From assembly GCA_009886115.1 (NCBI GenBank), contig VFJJ01000081.1, positions 1 through 50,578 on the forward strand: DNA of 50,578 nucleotides. The letters are read 5' to 3'. A program made the position numbers and the translations under genes. The notes beneath the pieces are model-generated. The model saw only the letters and a list, made by a program, of their open reading frames with translations. It was not told the origin of the DNA and ran no database searches. The stretch is from Actinomycetota bacterium (GTDB lineage Bacteria > Actinomycetota > Acidimicrobiia > IMCC26256 > VFJJ01). Positions 22,848 through 31,077 of the stretch are shown here, in pieces. Each line of letters starts with the position of its first letter. Positions within the stretch are counted from its first letter, which is position 1.

Positions 22848-23639
22848 ATGGCGACGCGTCCCCGAAAGCGTGTGAGCGACACCACCCCTGTCGCACGACG
22901 AGCACATTCCAGCGCGTCGATCGACGAAACCGACCTCGCCAACGGCGCGGGCCAGCAGCGTCGACGCGAGGAGATCTTCGCGGCCGCAGCCGAGATCTTC
23001 CACAGCAAGGGGTACGACGGCACGTCGATCCAGGACATCGCGTCTGCCGTCGGCTTGCTCAAGGGATCGATCTACTACTACATCGACTCCAAGGAAGATC
23101 TCCTCTTCGGGATCGTTCAGGAGTCGCACGCCGCGGCGCTCGACGCTCTCGCCGACCTTCGGGCCGACAGCGCCCCTCCGCTGGCGAAGGTGGTGGCATT
23201 GGTCCGTCGCCACGTCGAGGTGTTCACCTCGACGCGGATCGAGTCGGCGGTGTTCTTCCGCGAGTTCCGCTCGTTGTCGCCCGAACGCCAGGACATCATC
23301 CGGGAAGAGGGCGGGCTCTACACCGAGTACCTCCGCGAGCTCATCCGTACCGGGCAACGCCGCAAGATGATCGACCCCGCCCTCGATCCGAAGCTCGCGA
23401 CAGAAGGCATCACGGGGATGCTCAACGCCATGTCGTTCTGGTACCACCCCGACGGTGCGGCCACGCCGGTCGAGATCGGCTGGGAGTTCGCCCGAATCGT
23501 CGTGACCGGCCTGGCATCCTCCGCGTACGTCGCCGAGATCGGCGGTCGCGATGCTCTCCTCGACGAGCTCGGCTTCCCGACGCCGGCCCGGAAGCGGGGC
23601 CGCGTGCGGCCGGGGCCGAGCCCATCAAACGGTCGGTAG
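22848..23639 (+). CDS. TetR/AcrR family regulator, probable local master repressor
   Basis: A 263-residue regulator. After a disordered basic N-terminus of about 35 residues comes the DNA-binding domain: REEIFAAAAEIFHSKGYDGT, SIQDIASAVGLLKGSIYYYI and DSKEDLLFGIV. The C-terminal helices (VFFREFRSLSPERQDIIREE, MLNAMSFWYHPDG) form a ligand-binding domain like that of KstR2-type repressors, which respond to acyl-CoA intermediates. The adjacent gene is a FadA6-like thiolase, the same partner kstR2 has in mycobacteria. TetR-type palindromes flank it (sites 3 and 4, the latter overlapping its stop). I infer it binds all eight sites and is released by a pathway acyl-CoA. The ATG at 22848 is taken; the true start might be further in. 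Confidence 0.85.
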   Translation: MATRPRKRVSDTTPVARRAHSSASIDETDLANGAGQQRRREEIFAAAAEIFHSKGYDGTSIQDIASAVGLLKGSIYYYIDSKEDLLFGIVQESHAAALDALADLRADSAPPLAKVVALVRRHVEVFTSTRIESAVFFREFRSLSPERQDIIREEGGLYTEYLRELIRTGQRRKMIDPALDPKLATEGITGMLNAMSFWYHPDGAATPVEIGWEFARIVVTGLASSAYVAEIGGRDALLDELGFPTPARKRGRVRPGPSPSNGR

Positions 23640-23641
23640 AT
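23624..23641. promoter_or_regulatory. TetR-type operator palindrome, site 4
   Basis: ATCAAACGGTCGGTAGAT matches the best site at 13 of 18 positions. It overlaps the stop codon of the TetR gene and contains TAGATA, a possible -10 box for the thiolase gene starting at 23710. Confidence 0.55.
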
Positions 23642-23709
23642 ACACTCGAGGCTCGCCCGCGACCGCCGGGAGCGTCCTCCGCCCCAGCGAGACACAAGGA
23701 GCCGACTCC

Positions 23710-24858
23710 ATGGCCGAGGCCTACATCGTCGACGCCGTTCGCTCTCCGATGGGGAAGTACAAGGGCGGCCTCTCGAGCCTGCATCCGGCCGACCTCGGCG
23801 CCACGGTGTTGCGAGCGATGTTCGGCCGGATCGACGTCGACCCGGGGGCCGTCGACGATGTGATCTGGGGCTGTGTCGGCCAGATCGGCGCCCAAGCGTT
23901 CAATGTCGGCCGCAACACGTGGCTCTCGGCCGGGTTCCCCGACACGGTGCCGGCCGTCACCATCGACCGGCAGTGCGGATCGTCGCAGCAGGCCGTGCAC
24001 TTCGCGGCCCAGGCGATCATGGCCGGCTCGATGGACCTCGTCGTCGCCGGCGGTGTCGAGGTGATGAGCCTGGTTGCTCTGAACAGCCAGGGCGACGTGG
24101 GACCACAGCTCGGGATGCGCTATCCGTTCGACGGCGACCTCTGGAACGAGCGCTTCGGCGACCAGGAGATCCACCAGTTCCGGGGCGGGAACCTCATCGC
24201 CGAGCGGTGGGGTGTCACGGCGCGCGAGATGAACGAGCTGGGCCTGCGCAGCCATGAGCTCGCGGCTCGCGCGTGGGACGAGGGCCGCTTCGATCGCGAG
24301 GTCGTCGCCATCGGTGAATGCCGTACCGACGAGGGGATCCGGCGCGACTCGACCATGGAGCGCCTCGAGAAGCTCAAGCCCTTCGTCGAGGGCGGCGTGC
24401 TCACCGCCGGCATGTCGAGCCAGCTCACCGACGGATCGTCTGCGTTGCTGATCGCTTCCGAGCAGGCGGTGCGTGACCACGGGCTCACACCCCGGGCCCG
24501 CATCCACACCATGTCGGTCGTCGGAAGTGACCCTGTTCTGATCCTCACGGGGCCCATCCCGGCCACCAAGAAGGTCCTCGCTCGAGCCGGCATGGGTGTC
24601 GACGACATCGATCTCTACGAGTGCAACGAGGCCTTCGCCTCGGTGGTGCTGGCTTGGGTCAAGGACTGCGGGGTACCCCTCGAGAAGGTGAACGTGAACG
24701 GCGGGGCAATGGCCCTGGGTCATCCGCTCGGGGCCAGCGGTGCACGCCTCATGACCACGCTGTTGCACGAGCTCGAACGCACGGGTGGTCGCTACGGCTT
24801 GCAGACCATGTGCGAGGGCGGCGGGCTCTCGAACGCCACGATCATCGAACGGGTCTGA
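23710..24858 (+). CDS. thiolase (acetyl-CoA C-acyltransferase), FadA6-like
   Basis: A 382-residue thiolase. Catalytic nucleophile Cys89 in DRQCGSSQQAV; CNEAFAS; His in NGGAMALGHPLGASGAR; second Cys in QTMCEGGGLSNA. Blocks such as FGDQEIHQFRGG and LTGPIPATKKVL closely resemble what I recall of mycobacterial FadA6, a KstR2-regulated thiolase of steroid C/D-ring degradation. It would cleave a beta-ketoacyl-CoA with CoA. ATG at 23710 has AAGGAG about 9 bases upstream. A hairpin at 24878-24905 follows. Confidence 0.93.
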   Translation: MAEAYIVDAVRSPMGKYKGGLSSLHPADLGATVLRAMFGRIDVDPGAVDDVIWGCVGQIGAQAFNVGRNTWLSAGFPDTVPAVTIDRQCGSSQQAVHFAAQAIMAGSMDLVVAGGVEVMSLVALNSQGDVGPQLGMRYPFDGDLWNERFGDQEIHQFRGGNLIAERWGVTAREMNELGLRSHELAARAWDEGRFDREVVAIGECRTDEGIRRDSTMERLEKLKPFVEGGVLTAGMSSQLTDGSSALLIASEQAVRDHGLTPRARIHTMSVVGSDPVLILTGPIPATKKVLARAGMGVDDIDLYECNEAFASVVLAWVKDCGVPLEKVNVNGGAMALGHPLGASGARLMTTLLHELERTGGRYGLQTMCEGGGLSNATIIERV

Positions 24859-24877
24859 CCCGACGAGCTCGACGGAA

Positions 24878-24905
24878 CCGGTCCGACCGGACGGGTCGGA
24901 ACCGG
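24878..24905 (+). terminator. hairpin after thiolase, possible terminator or attenuator
   Basis: CCGGTCCGACC (24878-24888) pairs with GGTCGGAACCGG (24894-24905) with one bulged base and a 5-nt loop. It lies in the 111-bp gap between the thiolase and the VOC gene and could reduce read-through into the downstream pair. Confidence 0.45.
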
Positions 24906-24969
24906 GACGGCTCAGGTGGCCGGGCGCAGGCTCACCCATCACCCACAATCGGCTTCTTGGAGGAAATCC

Positions 24970-25506
24970 ATGGGTATTCACATCGACCACATCTCGATCC
25001 TGGTGAAGGACCTCGCCACGGCCGAGAAGGACTGGCGGGAGATCCTCGAGGTGCTCTCGCCCGAGCACCTCGAGTCGGTGACTCGAGGCCACGGGGCCGA
25101 CGAGGCCGATGGCACGCCGATGAAATGGGTCACGTTCCAGAACCCCGACCCCACGGGTATCTCGATTCAGCTCTGGGCGGCAGCCGAATCGGGGCACTGG
25201 CCCGACAAGGTGTTGGCCAAGAAGGGCGAGTACGTCCACCACATCGCGTTCTGCTCCGACGATTTCGCGGCCATGGCCCAGCGGGTCAAGGCCGCGGGTC
25301 TGCCGTTGGTGCAGGAGCAGGCGAGCAGCCCCGACACCCAGCCCTGGCTCAAATGGAACTTCATCCCGCCGGCCAAGACCCACGGCCCGCTCCTCGAGCT
25401 GGCGACCCGGTATCTCACCGTCGGCGAGGCCTGGCTACCGCACCCGGCCAACGCCGAGAACGCCCCGCTCGCCGATGAGCTGACCCACCGGTTCGTCAAG
25501 GAATGA
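24970..25506 (+). CDS. VOC family protein
   Basis: A 178-residue vicinal-oxygen-chelate protein: HIDHISILVKDLATAEKDW (first metal His), VHHIAFCSDDFAAMAQRVKA (second metal His), and PLLELATRY with a metal Glu. The layout matches methylmalonyl-CoA epimerase-like and 2-hydroxyacyl-CoA-handling members often encoded in beta-oxidation clusters. ATG at 24970 follows GGAGGAAATCC, a strong ribosome-binding site. Its stop overlaps the ATG of the next gene (ATGA). The substrate is unknown; epimerisation of an alpha-methyl acyl-CoA is plausible given the neighbouring thiolase. Confidence 0.82.
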   Translation: MGIHIDHISILVKDLATAEKDWREILEVLSPEHLESVTRGHGADEADGTPMKWVTFQNPDPTGISIQLWAAAESGHWPDKVLAKKGEYVHHIAFCSDDFAAMAQRVKAAGLPLVQEQASSPDTQPWLKWNFIPPAKTHGPLLELATRYLTVGEAWLPHPANAENAPLADELTHRFVKE

Positions 25507-26555
25507 CGGCGCTGGCGGTCGGCATCACCCTTCCCGTCGAGGACGGGCTCTCGGCTCGCGACCTCGTCGGGCTGATCGTCGAGGCCGAGCGTTGCGGGTA
25601 CGACACGGCCCTGTGCGGAGAGGTCGCGGGTCCCGAGGTCTTCTCGTTGCTGGGGCTGGCGTTGGCTTCGACGACGCGCATCCGGCTCGCGTCGGGGATC
25701 GTCGCTGTGTACACCCGGTCCCCGGCGCTCACCGCCATGGGCTTCGCGACGTTGTCGTCGTGGGCGCCGGGCCGGATCGTCGCCGGTCTCGGATCATCGA
25801 GTCCGATCGTCGTCGGCTCGTGGCACGGGCGGGAGTTCGACGCCCCGTTGGCGACGACCGAGGAGTTCGTGGAGATGTTCCGACGTGCGCTCTCGGGGGA
25901 GAAGCTCGCCACCGACGGTCGCCGCTTGCGTTCCAACGGGTTCCGACTGGCGATCTCCCCGGGCTCGCCGATCCCCGGATCTGCGGCGCCTGTCGTACCC
26001 GTGTGGTTGGCTGCGATCAACCCCGGGATGCTGGCGCTCGCCGGTCGGGTCGCCGACGCCGTCTTTCTCACGTGGTGCCCGCCCGCCGAGGTGGCGTCGA
26101 AGATCGTTTCAGTCGCGGCCGGCGCGTGCTCGGTCGACCGCGCGCCGGATGCGGTCGAGGTCGTCACGTCCTTCTGGGGCTACGCCGGTCCCCGCCCTGA
26201 AGTGGCCCGGGAGCGTCTCCGACGATCGGTGCTGGGATACGCCATGGTTCCGACGCATCGAGCGGCGTTCGCCCACGCATTCCCGGGTCTCGATCAAGCT
26301 GGCGCCGCATGGGATGCGGGTGATCGCACCGGCGCGCTTCGCCATGTCGACGATGGCGTCGTCGACATGTTGTGCGCCATCGGGCCCGAAGCCGTGCGAG
26401 ACCGGGTGCTGGAGTATCGGGAGGCTGGTGTCGATCTTCCGATCGTGCTCGTGACCGGCGCCGAGCCGGGCGACACCGACGGCCCTCGAGCAACGATCAG
26501 GGTGGTTGCCGAGGCCCTCGGCCTCGATGCTGCTCGCTCGGACCATGGTACCTGA
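25503..26555 (+). CDS. LLM-class (F420- or FMN-dependent) oxidoreductase
   Basis: A 350-residue TIM-barrel of the bacterial luciferase-like family. N-terminal VGITLPVEDGLSARDLVGLIVEAERCGYDTALCGE, then TRIRLASGIVAVYTRSP, APGRIVAGLGSSSPIVV and VPVWLAAINPGMLALAGRVAD follow the family order. In actinobacteria most such proteins use F420 to oxidise alcohols or reduce enones. The ATG overlaps the VOC stop by 4 bp. It is the end of the thiolase operon; the 148-bp gap that follows contains TetR site 5. One of three LLM-class proteins in the window. Confidence 0.83.
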   Translation: MTALAVGITLPVEDGLSARDLVGLIVEAERCGYDTALCGEVAGPEVFSLLGLALASTTRIRLASGIVAVYTRSPALTAMGFATLSSWAPGRIVAGLGSSSPIVVGSWHGREFDAPLATTEEFVEMFRRALSGEKLATDGRRLRSNGFRLAISPGSPIPGSAAPVVPVWLAAINPGMLALAGRVADAVFLTWCPPAEVASKIVSVAAGACSVDRAPDAVEVVTSFWGYAGPRPEVARERLRRSVLGYAMVPTHRAAFAHAFPGLDQAGAAWDAGDRTGALRHVDDGVVDMLCAIGPEAVRDRVLEYREAGVDLPIVLVTGAEPGDTDGPRATIRVVAEALGLDAARSDHGT

Positions 26556-26617
26556 CGGGTTGCTGCGCTCCAGGCTGCCTCCGAGGCGAGACGTGCGGTA
26601 GCGTCCGCTCCAGGTTT

Positions 26618-26637
26618 CACCAAACGATCGTTTGGTG
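26618..26637. promoter_or_regulatory. TetR-type operator palindrome, site 5 (perfect copy)
   Basis: CACCAAACGATCGTTTGGTG is a perfect 20-bp palindrome, the best example of the motif, 66 bases before the ATG of the FAD oxidoreductase. TAGCGT at 26599-26604 could be a -10 box just upstream of it. Confidence 0.85.
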
Positions 26638-26703
26638 GACGATGGTGATCGAGGCCTGACACGCGTGTCGGGTGCGGGTGCACACGGCCGTCCGGGAGAG
26701 TCG

Positions 26704-28092
26704 ATGGCGAAGTACGACGTGGTGGTGATCGGAGCAGGCGCAGCCGGGCTTTCGGCCGGCGCCCTGCTCGCCAAGGAAGGCAAGACGGTCCTCGTCGTCG
26801 AGCGGTCGCCCCATCTGGGGGGACGGGCTCTCGCCGTCGACGACGAGGGCTTCAAGGTCAACCTGGGCGGCCATCTGATCGAAGACTCCGGCTCGGGCAT
26901 CACGAAGGTCTTCGAGCACGTCGGCAAGGAGCTCGTGCACGGCGTCACCTCGCGTGAGATGCCGGTGTGGGACAACAACACGCGCACCTGGGGCTCGATC
27001 CGCGACCGCAACCCCGACAAGGCCGAGTTGAAGAAGGTCATCAACGCGCTGACCAACTCCACCTGGGACGAGCTCGAGGAGTGGGACGACCGGCCGATGC
27101 GCGAGTGGATGGCCCAGCACACCACCAGCCAGGGCGTGTACGACCTCTTCGAGTACCTGGCCGTCCTCGAATGCCTCACCGACGAGTGGTGGGATCACTC
27201 GGCCAGCGACAACCTCTGGGTGCGAAAGATGCACTACGAGGAGAAGCGCATGGCCGCGTACTCGTGCTGGCCCGGGCAGGGTTGGGACGGGATGTGGCGA
27301 GACCTGGTCGACGCCATCGTCGAGCACGGCGGCGAGGTGCGCACGAGCTGTGAGGTCGACCGCGTCGTGATCGAGAACCACAGGGTCATCGGGGTGGCGC
27401 TCGGACGCGATGGGCGTGTCGTTCCCAACGACTGGGAGGCCGGCGAGGTCGTCGAGACCGATTGCGTGATCTCGACGCTGCCCGTGTGGAACGTGCTCCG
27501 GGTCGTTCCCGAGTGGGAGCTGCCCGACTGGTACGCCAACCAGATCAAGTACCTGGCCCAGGACCAGTATCGGGTGTCCTGGCTCAACGTCTACATGGCC
27601 ACTGAGGAACCCGTGACCATGTTCGACCCCAAGGAGCTCTCGACCTGGTTGGCCACGCCGCACAGCCCGACGCCGGGATACATGTACGACCAAGCGGCCA
27701 TGGACCCGTCCTCGACGCCGGCCGGTATCCACCTGTACTGCATGGGCGGGGTGATTCCCGGGGCCAAGGGCCGCGACCGGCGATATCTCGCAGACATGTT
27801 CGACCGCTTCGAGGCGGGCATGTTCGAGATGTACCCGGGCTTGCGTCAGCACGTGTGGCGCCGGCGTGGTCTCGTGTTCGATCCCCCCTTCGGGGTGGTG
27901 CAAAAGCCCATGCTGGTCGGGAAGTTCCGACCGCACTGGCGCGCGCCGAACGTCGACGGGCTCTATTTCGCCAGCGAGACCTTCCGGAGCCGGGGTGTGG
28001 GCACCGACCGGGCCGCCCGGGCCGCCGTCACCTGTGTCGAAGACATCATCGGCCATCGGATACCCACCTTCGGCGACGGCTGGCGGTACTGA
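26704..28092 (+). CDS. FAD-dependent oxidoreductase (phytoene-desaturase/amine-oxidase-like)
   Basis: A 462-residue flavoprotein with an N-terminal dinucleotide fold: VVVIGAGAAGLSAGALLAKE, then VVERSPHLGGRA (acidic end of strand 2 and GG-motif), and NLGGHLIED near the isoalloxazine. The C-terminal block GLYFASETFRSRGVGTDRAARAA closes the FAD site, as in CrtI-type desaturases and related dehydrogenases. It may desaturate or saturate a ring or isoprenoid-like chain. The ATG at 26704 follows GGGAGAGTCG; the frame upstream to 26632 overlaps the operator region. It is the first gene of an operon of about nine genes behind the perfect TetR site. Confidence 0.85.
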   Translation: MAKYDVVVIGAGAAGLSAGALLAKEGKTVLVVERSPHLGGRALAVDDEGFKVNLGGHLIEDSGSGITKVFEHVGKELVHGVTSREMPVWDNNTRTWGSIRDRNPDKAELKKVINALTNSTWDELEEWDDRPMREWMAQHTTSQGVYDLFEYLAVLECLTDEWWDHSASDNLWVRKMHYEEKRMAAYSCWPGQGWDGMWRDLVDAIVEHGGEVRTSCEVDRVVIENHRVIGVALGRDGRVVPNDWEAGEVVETDCVISTLPVWNVLRVVPEWELPDWYANQIKYLAQDQYRVSWLNVYMATEEPVTMFDPKELSTWLATPHSPTPGYMYDQAAMDPSSTPAGIHLYCMGGVIPGAKGRDRRYLADMFDRFEAGMFEMYPGLRQHVWRRRGLVFDPPFGVVQKPMLVGKFRPHWRAPNVDGLYFASETFRSRGVGTDRAARAAVTCVEDIIGHRIPTFGDGWRY

Positions 28093-28163
28093 CAGCTTCG
28101 ACCCAGCCGTTCACTGCCAGTCGACAGACCCGTACGAACGTCCCGCTTCACTGGAGGCCCCAC

Positions 28164-29324
28164 ATGGATTTCGCCCTGACCGACGAGCAGGAGATGTTCC
28201 GCGAGATGGTGCGGAACTGGGTCGAGAAGGAGTGCCCCAAGAATGTCGCTCGCGACATCGAGGCCCAGGAGTTCCAGTACCCGCAAGAGCTGTGGGACAA
28301 GATGTCGAAGGCCGGTTTCCACGCGATCGGGCTCCCGGAGGAGTACGGGGGCTCCGGCGGCGACGTCATCACGCAGATGATCCTCACCCGCGAGCTCGCT
28401 CGGTCGCTCGCCGGGCTCACGTGGATCTACGGCATCGCATCCTTCTGTGCCAAGTCGATTGCCAAGTTCGCGAATGAGGAGACGAAGGCCCGGCTGATAC
28501 CGCTCCTGGCCGACGGCGACATTCGCATCGCGATCTCGGTCACCGAGCCGTCGGGGGGCACCGACCTGATGGGCTCGATGAAGACCAGGGCCCGCAAGGT
28601 CGATGGCGGTTGGAGGATCACGGGTCAGAAGATCTGGTCGACCGCCGCGCACGTGAGCGACTACCTGTTCCTCATGGCCCGAACCGAGGACATCGTCGAC
28701 AAGCCGGCGCGTGGAGTCACCCTGTTCCTCGTGCCGAACCCGGCCGAGGGTCTTGAATGCCGCCAGATCCCCAAGCTGGGGATGAAGGCCGTCGGCTCGT
28801 GCGAGGTGTTTCTCGACGACGTCTTCGTGCCCGACGACCTGGTCGTCGGCGATCCGGGGGCGGGCTTTTACCAGATGCTCTCCACGTTCAACAATGAGCG
28901 CATCATGGTGGCGGCCCTGTGCACCGGGATCATCGATGGCGTGCTCGAGGACGCAATGGCGTACCTCAACGAGCGCGAGGCGTTTGGCAAGAAGATCGGA
29001 CGCTTTCAGGCGTTGCAGCATTTCGTGGCCGACATCGCGATGTGGGGCAAGCAGGCGGAGCTCCTCACGTACTACGCAGCCTGGAAGTCGATGACAAGCG
29101 ACGACTGCGGCATCGAGGCGAACATGGCCAAGGTCCAGGCCTCTGAGTACGCCGGCCGGGCCGCCGACCTCGGCATCCAGATCCTGGGCGGCATGGGGTA
29201 CTCCAACGAGACCAACATGCAGCGCTACTGGCGAGACGCCCGCCTCTACCGGATCGGGCCCGTCACCAACGAGATGGCCCGGAACTCGATCGCCGAGATG
29301 CTCGGCCTCCCCCGTTCGTTCTGA
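28164..29324 (+). CDS. acyl-CoA dehydrogenase, isovaleryl-CoA-dehydrogenase-like catalytic position
   Basis: A 386-residue acyl-CoA dehydrogenase: N-terminal DEQEMFREMVRNWVEKE, LPEEYGGSGGD, SVTEPSGGTDLMGS (FAD/substrate loop), ITGQKIWSTAAH, and the C-terminal LGIQILGGMGYSNETNMQRYWRDARL. At the usual catalytic site (YEGT near the C-terminus of medium-chain enzymes) it has IGPVT, with Pro in place of Glu. A Glu is present at residue 245 in FNNERIMVA, the place of the catalytic base in isovaleryl- and long-chain enzymes, so it is probably active. It would introduce an alpha,beta double bond in a (branched or cyclic) acyl-CoA. ATG at 28164 with GGAGG upstream. Confidence 0.93.
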   Translation: MDFALTDEQEMFREMVRNWVEKECPKNVARDIEAQEFQYPQELWDKMSKAGFHAIGLPEEYGGSGGDVITQMILTRELARSLAGLTWIYGIASFCAKSIAKFANEETKARLIPLLADGDIRIAISVTEPSGGTDLMGSMKTRARKVDGGWRITGQKIWSTAAHVSDYLFLMARTEDIVDKPARGVTLFLVPNPAEGLECRQIPKLGMKAVGSCEVFLDDVFVPDDLVVGDPGAGFYQMLSTFNNERIMVAALCTGIIDGVLEDAMAYLNEREAFGKKIGRFQALQHFVADIAMWGKQAELLTYYAAWKSMTSDDCGIEANMAKVQASEYAGRAADLGIQILGGMGYSNETNMQRYWRDARLYRIGPVTNEMARNSIAEMLGLPRSF

Positions 29325-29333
29325 GCGGCGGGC

Positions 29334-30143
29334 TTGTCGAACGTGGGGGTCTTCGACAGTCGCGTGGTGCTCGTCACCGGGGCCGGCCGAGGCATCGGCC
29401 GGGCCATCGCCGGCAGGTTCGCGCGCGATGGCGCCGCGGTCGTCGTCAACGACCTCGACGCGGCCTCGGCCTCCGAGGCCGTGGCCGAGATATCGGCTGA
29501 AGGCGGACGAGCTGTGGGCATTGCCGGGTCGGTCGCACATCCTGATGATGCCGCGGCGATCGTGCAGGCGTGTGCCGATGCCTTCGGGAGCCTCGACGTG
29601 CTGGTGAACAACGCCGGCGTCACTCGCGATTCGATGCTGCACAAGATGTCCGACGACACCTGGGACCTCGTGCTCGACGTCGTGCTCCGAGGTACGTTCA
29701 ACATGTGCCGTGCCGCCGCTCCGCTGCTACGCGGCACACGCGACGAGCCGAACACCTATCACCGCAAGGTGATCAATGTGGCGTCGATCAACGGCATCTA
29801 CGGCACGGTGGCCAATGCGAACTACTCGGCAGCCAAGGCCGGGGTCATCGGTCTCACCAAGACCCTGGCCCGCGAGTGGGCACCCAACAAGGTGAACGTG
29901 AACGCGGTGGCACCAGGTTTCATCGGTGGAACCGCGATGACCTCGGTGCGCGAGCCCGGCGGCACCACCGGGATACCGGCCGCGACGCTGGCCCGGATCG
30001 AGAGCTCGATACCGATCGGCCGAGGTGGGACGCCCGACGACGTGGCCGGCTGCTGCGCGTGGTTGGCTTCGACCGACTCCGACTATTGCACCGGTCAGGT
30101 GATCGAGCTGCACGGCGGACGTGAGATCGTGGAGGTCGTGTGA
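29334..30143 (+). CDS. SDR family NAD(P)-dependent oxidoreductase
   Basis: A 269-residue short-chain dehydrogenase: TGAGRGIG loop, VVNDLDAAS (Asp after strand 2, NAD-type), LVNNAGVTRDSML, KVINVASING, catalytic YSAAK, and VAPGFIGGTAM. The pattern resembles 3-hydroxyacyl-CoA-type SDRs in which NAGVTRD precedes the serine strand, as in FabG and HsdB-like domains. The start is TTG at 29334 (9 bases after the preceding stop) or GTG at 29343; neither has a strong ribosome-binding site, so coupled translation is likely. It is the third gene of the operon. Confidence 0.87.
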   Translation: MSNVGVFDSRVVLVTGAGRGIGRAIAGRFARDGAAVVVNDLDAASASEAVAEISAEGGRAVGIAGSVAHPDDAAAIVQACADAFGSLDVLVNNAGVTRDSMLHKMSDDTWDLVLDVVLRGTFNMCRAAAPLLRGTRDEPNTYHRKVINVASINGIYGTVANANYSAAKAGVIGLTKTLAREWAPNKVNVNAVAPGFIGGTAMTSVREPGGTTGIPAATLARIESSIPIGRGGTPDDVAGCCAWLASTDSDYCTGQVIELHGGREIVEVV

Positions 30144-30183
30144 GCCCTTGCCCGAGCCCCAACCGGCAGCCTCGGAGCGCGAC

Positions 30184-31077
30184 ATGGCCCAGGTGAAGCT
30201 GACGTCGGTCGCTGAGGCCATGACGCTCGTGGGCGACGGCGACGTCGTGGCCATCCAGAACATGGCCACCCAGGCCGCTCCCATGGGGCTCGTGCGTGAG
30301 CTCATCCGCCAGGGACGACGCGATCTCGGCGCCGTGTGCCTCGTTGGTGGGATACCGATCGACTGGCTGGCCGCGGCCGGGTGCCTGAACCGGCTCATCG
30401 GCGCCGCAGTCTCCATGGAGCAGTTCGGGCTCTGCCAGCGTTACCGCAAGGCCGTGGAGGCACAGCAGATCCGGGTCGAGGAGCTCTCGGAGACCGCGCT
30501 CAACGCCCGTCTGGGCGCAGGGGCCCGCAACCTGCCGTTCCTCCCCACCCGGGGTCTCATCGGGACCGACCTCATTGCCATCAACGACAACCTCGTGATG
30601 CTCGACGACCCGTTCGGCGGCCTGCCCGTCGTCGCGTGCCGGGCCCTCGTGCCCGATGTGGCTCTCATCCACTGTCACCGGGCCGATCGCTACGGCAACG
30701 TGCAGTACGAGCCCACGGCGCTCTGGCCCGATCTGGGAATCATGCCCAAGGCCGCGACCCGGGTGATCGTGAGCGCCGAGGAGATCGTCCACACCGACGT
30801 GCTGCGACGCAACCCTGATCGGACGGTGCTTCCGGGCTTCATGGTCGATGCCGTCGTCGAGATCCCCTGGGGAGCGCACCCCACCTCGTTCAACCCCAAC
30901 TACGGCTACGACACGGGTATGCACCTGGCGTGGACCAAGGCCGCCCGCGACGACGACGCCACCGCGGTGTTTCTCGAGCGGTACGTGACCGGCCCGGCGA
31001 ATCAGGTCGAGTACCTCGATCGGGTCGGAGGGGCGTCGCGCATGGCGGCCTTGGCGCGTTGGGAGATCACCGCATGA
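30184..31077 (+). CDS. CoA-transferase-fold protein, alpha subunit (IpdA-like), pair 1
   Basis: A 297-residue class I CoA-transferase alpha-type subunit. Segments GDVVAIQNMATQAAPMGLVRELI, LPFLPTRGLIGTDL, VALIHCHRADRYGNVQY and MVDAVVEIPWGAHPTS parallel what I recall of IpdA, part of the IpdAB ring hydrolase of mycobacterial steroid degradation, and glutaconate CoA-transferase A. With the next gene it would form a heterodimer or heterotetramer acting on an acyl-CoA, possibly hydrolysing a ring C-C bond instead of transferring CoA. ATG at 30184 is preferred over an in-frame start at 30121 that overlaps the SDR. The stop overlaps the next ATG. Confidence 0.82.
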   Translation: MAQVKLTSVAEAMTLVGDGDVVAIQNMATQAAPMGLVRELIRQGRRDLGAVCLVGGIPIDWLAAAGCLNRLIGAAVSMEQFGLCQRYRKAVEAQQIRVEELSETALNARLGAGARNLPFLPTRGLIGTDLIAINDNLVMLDDPFGGLPVVACRALVPDVALIHCHRADRYGNVQYEPTALWPDLGIMPKAATRVIVSAEEIVHTDVLRRNPDRTVLPGFMVDAVVEIPWGAHPTSFNPNYGYDTGMHLAWTKAARDDDATAVFLERYVTGPANQVEYLDRVGGASRMAALARWEITA

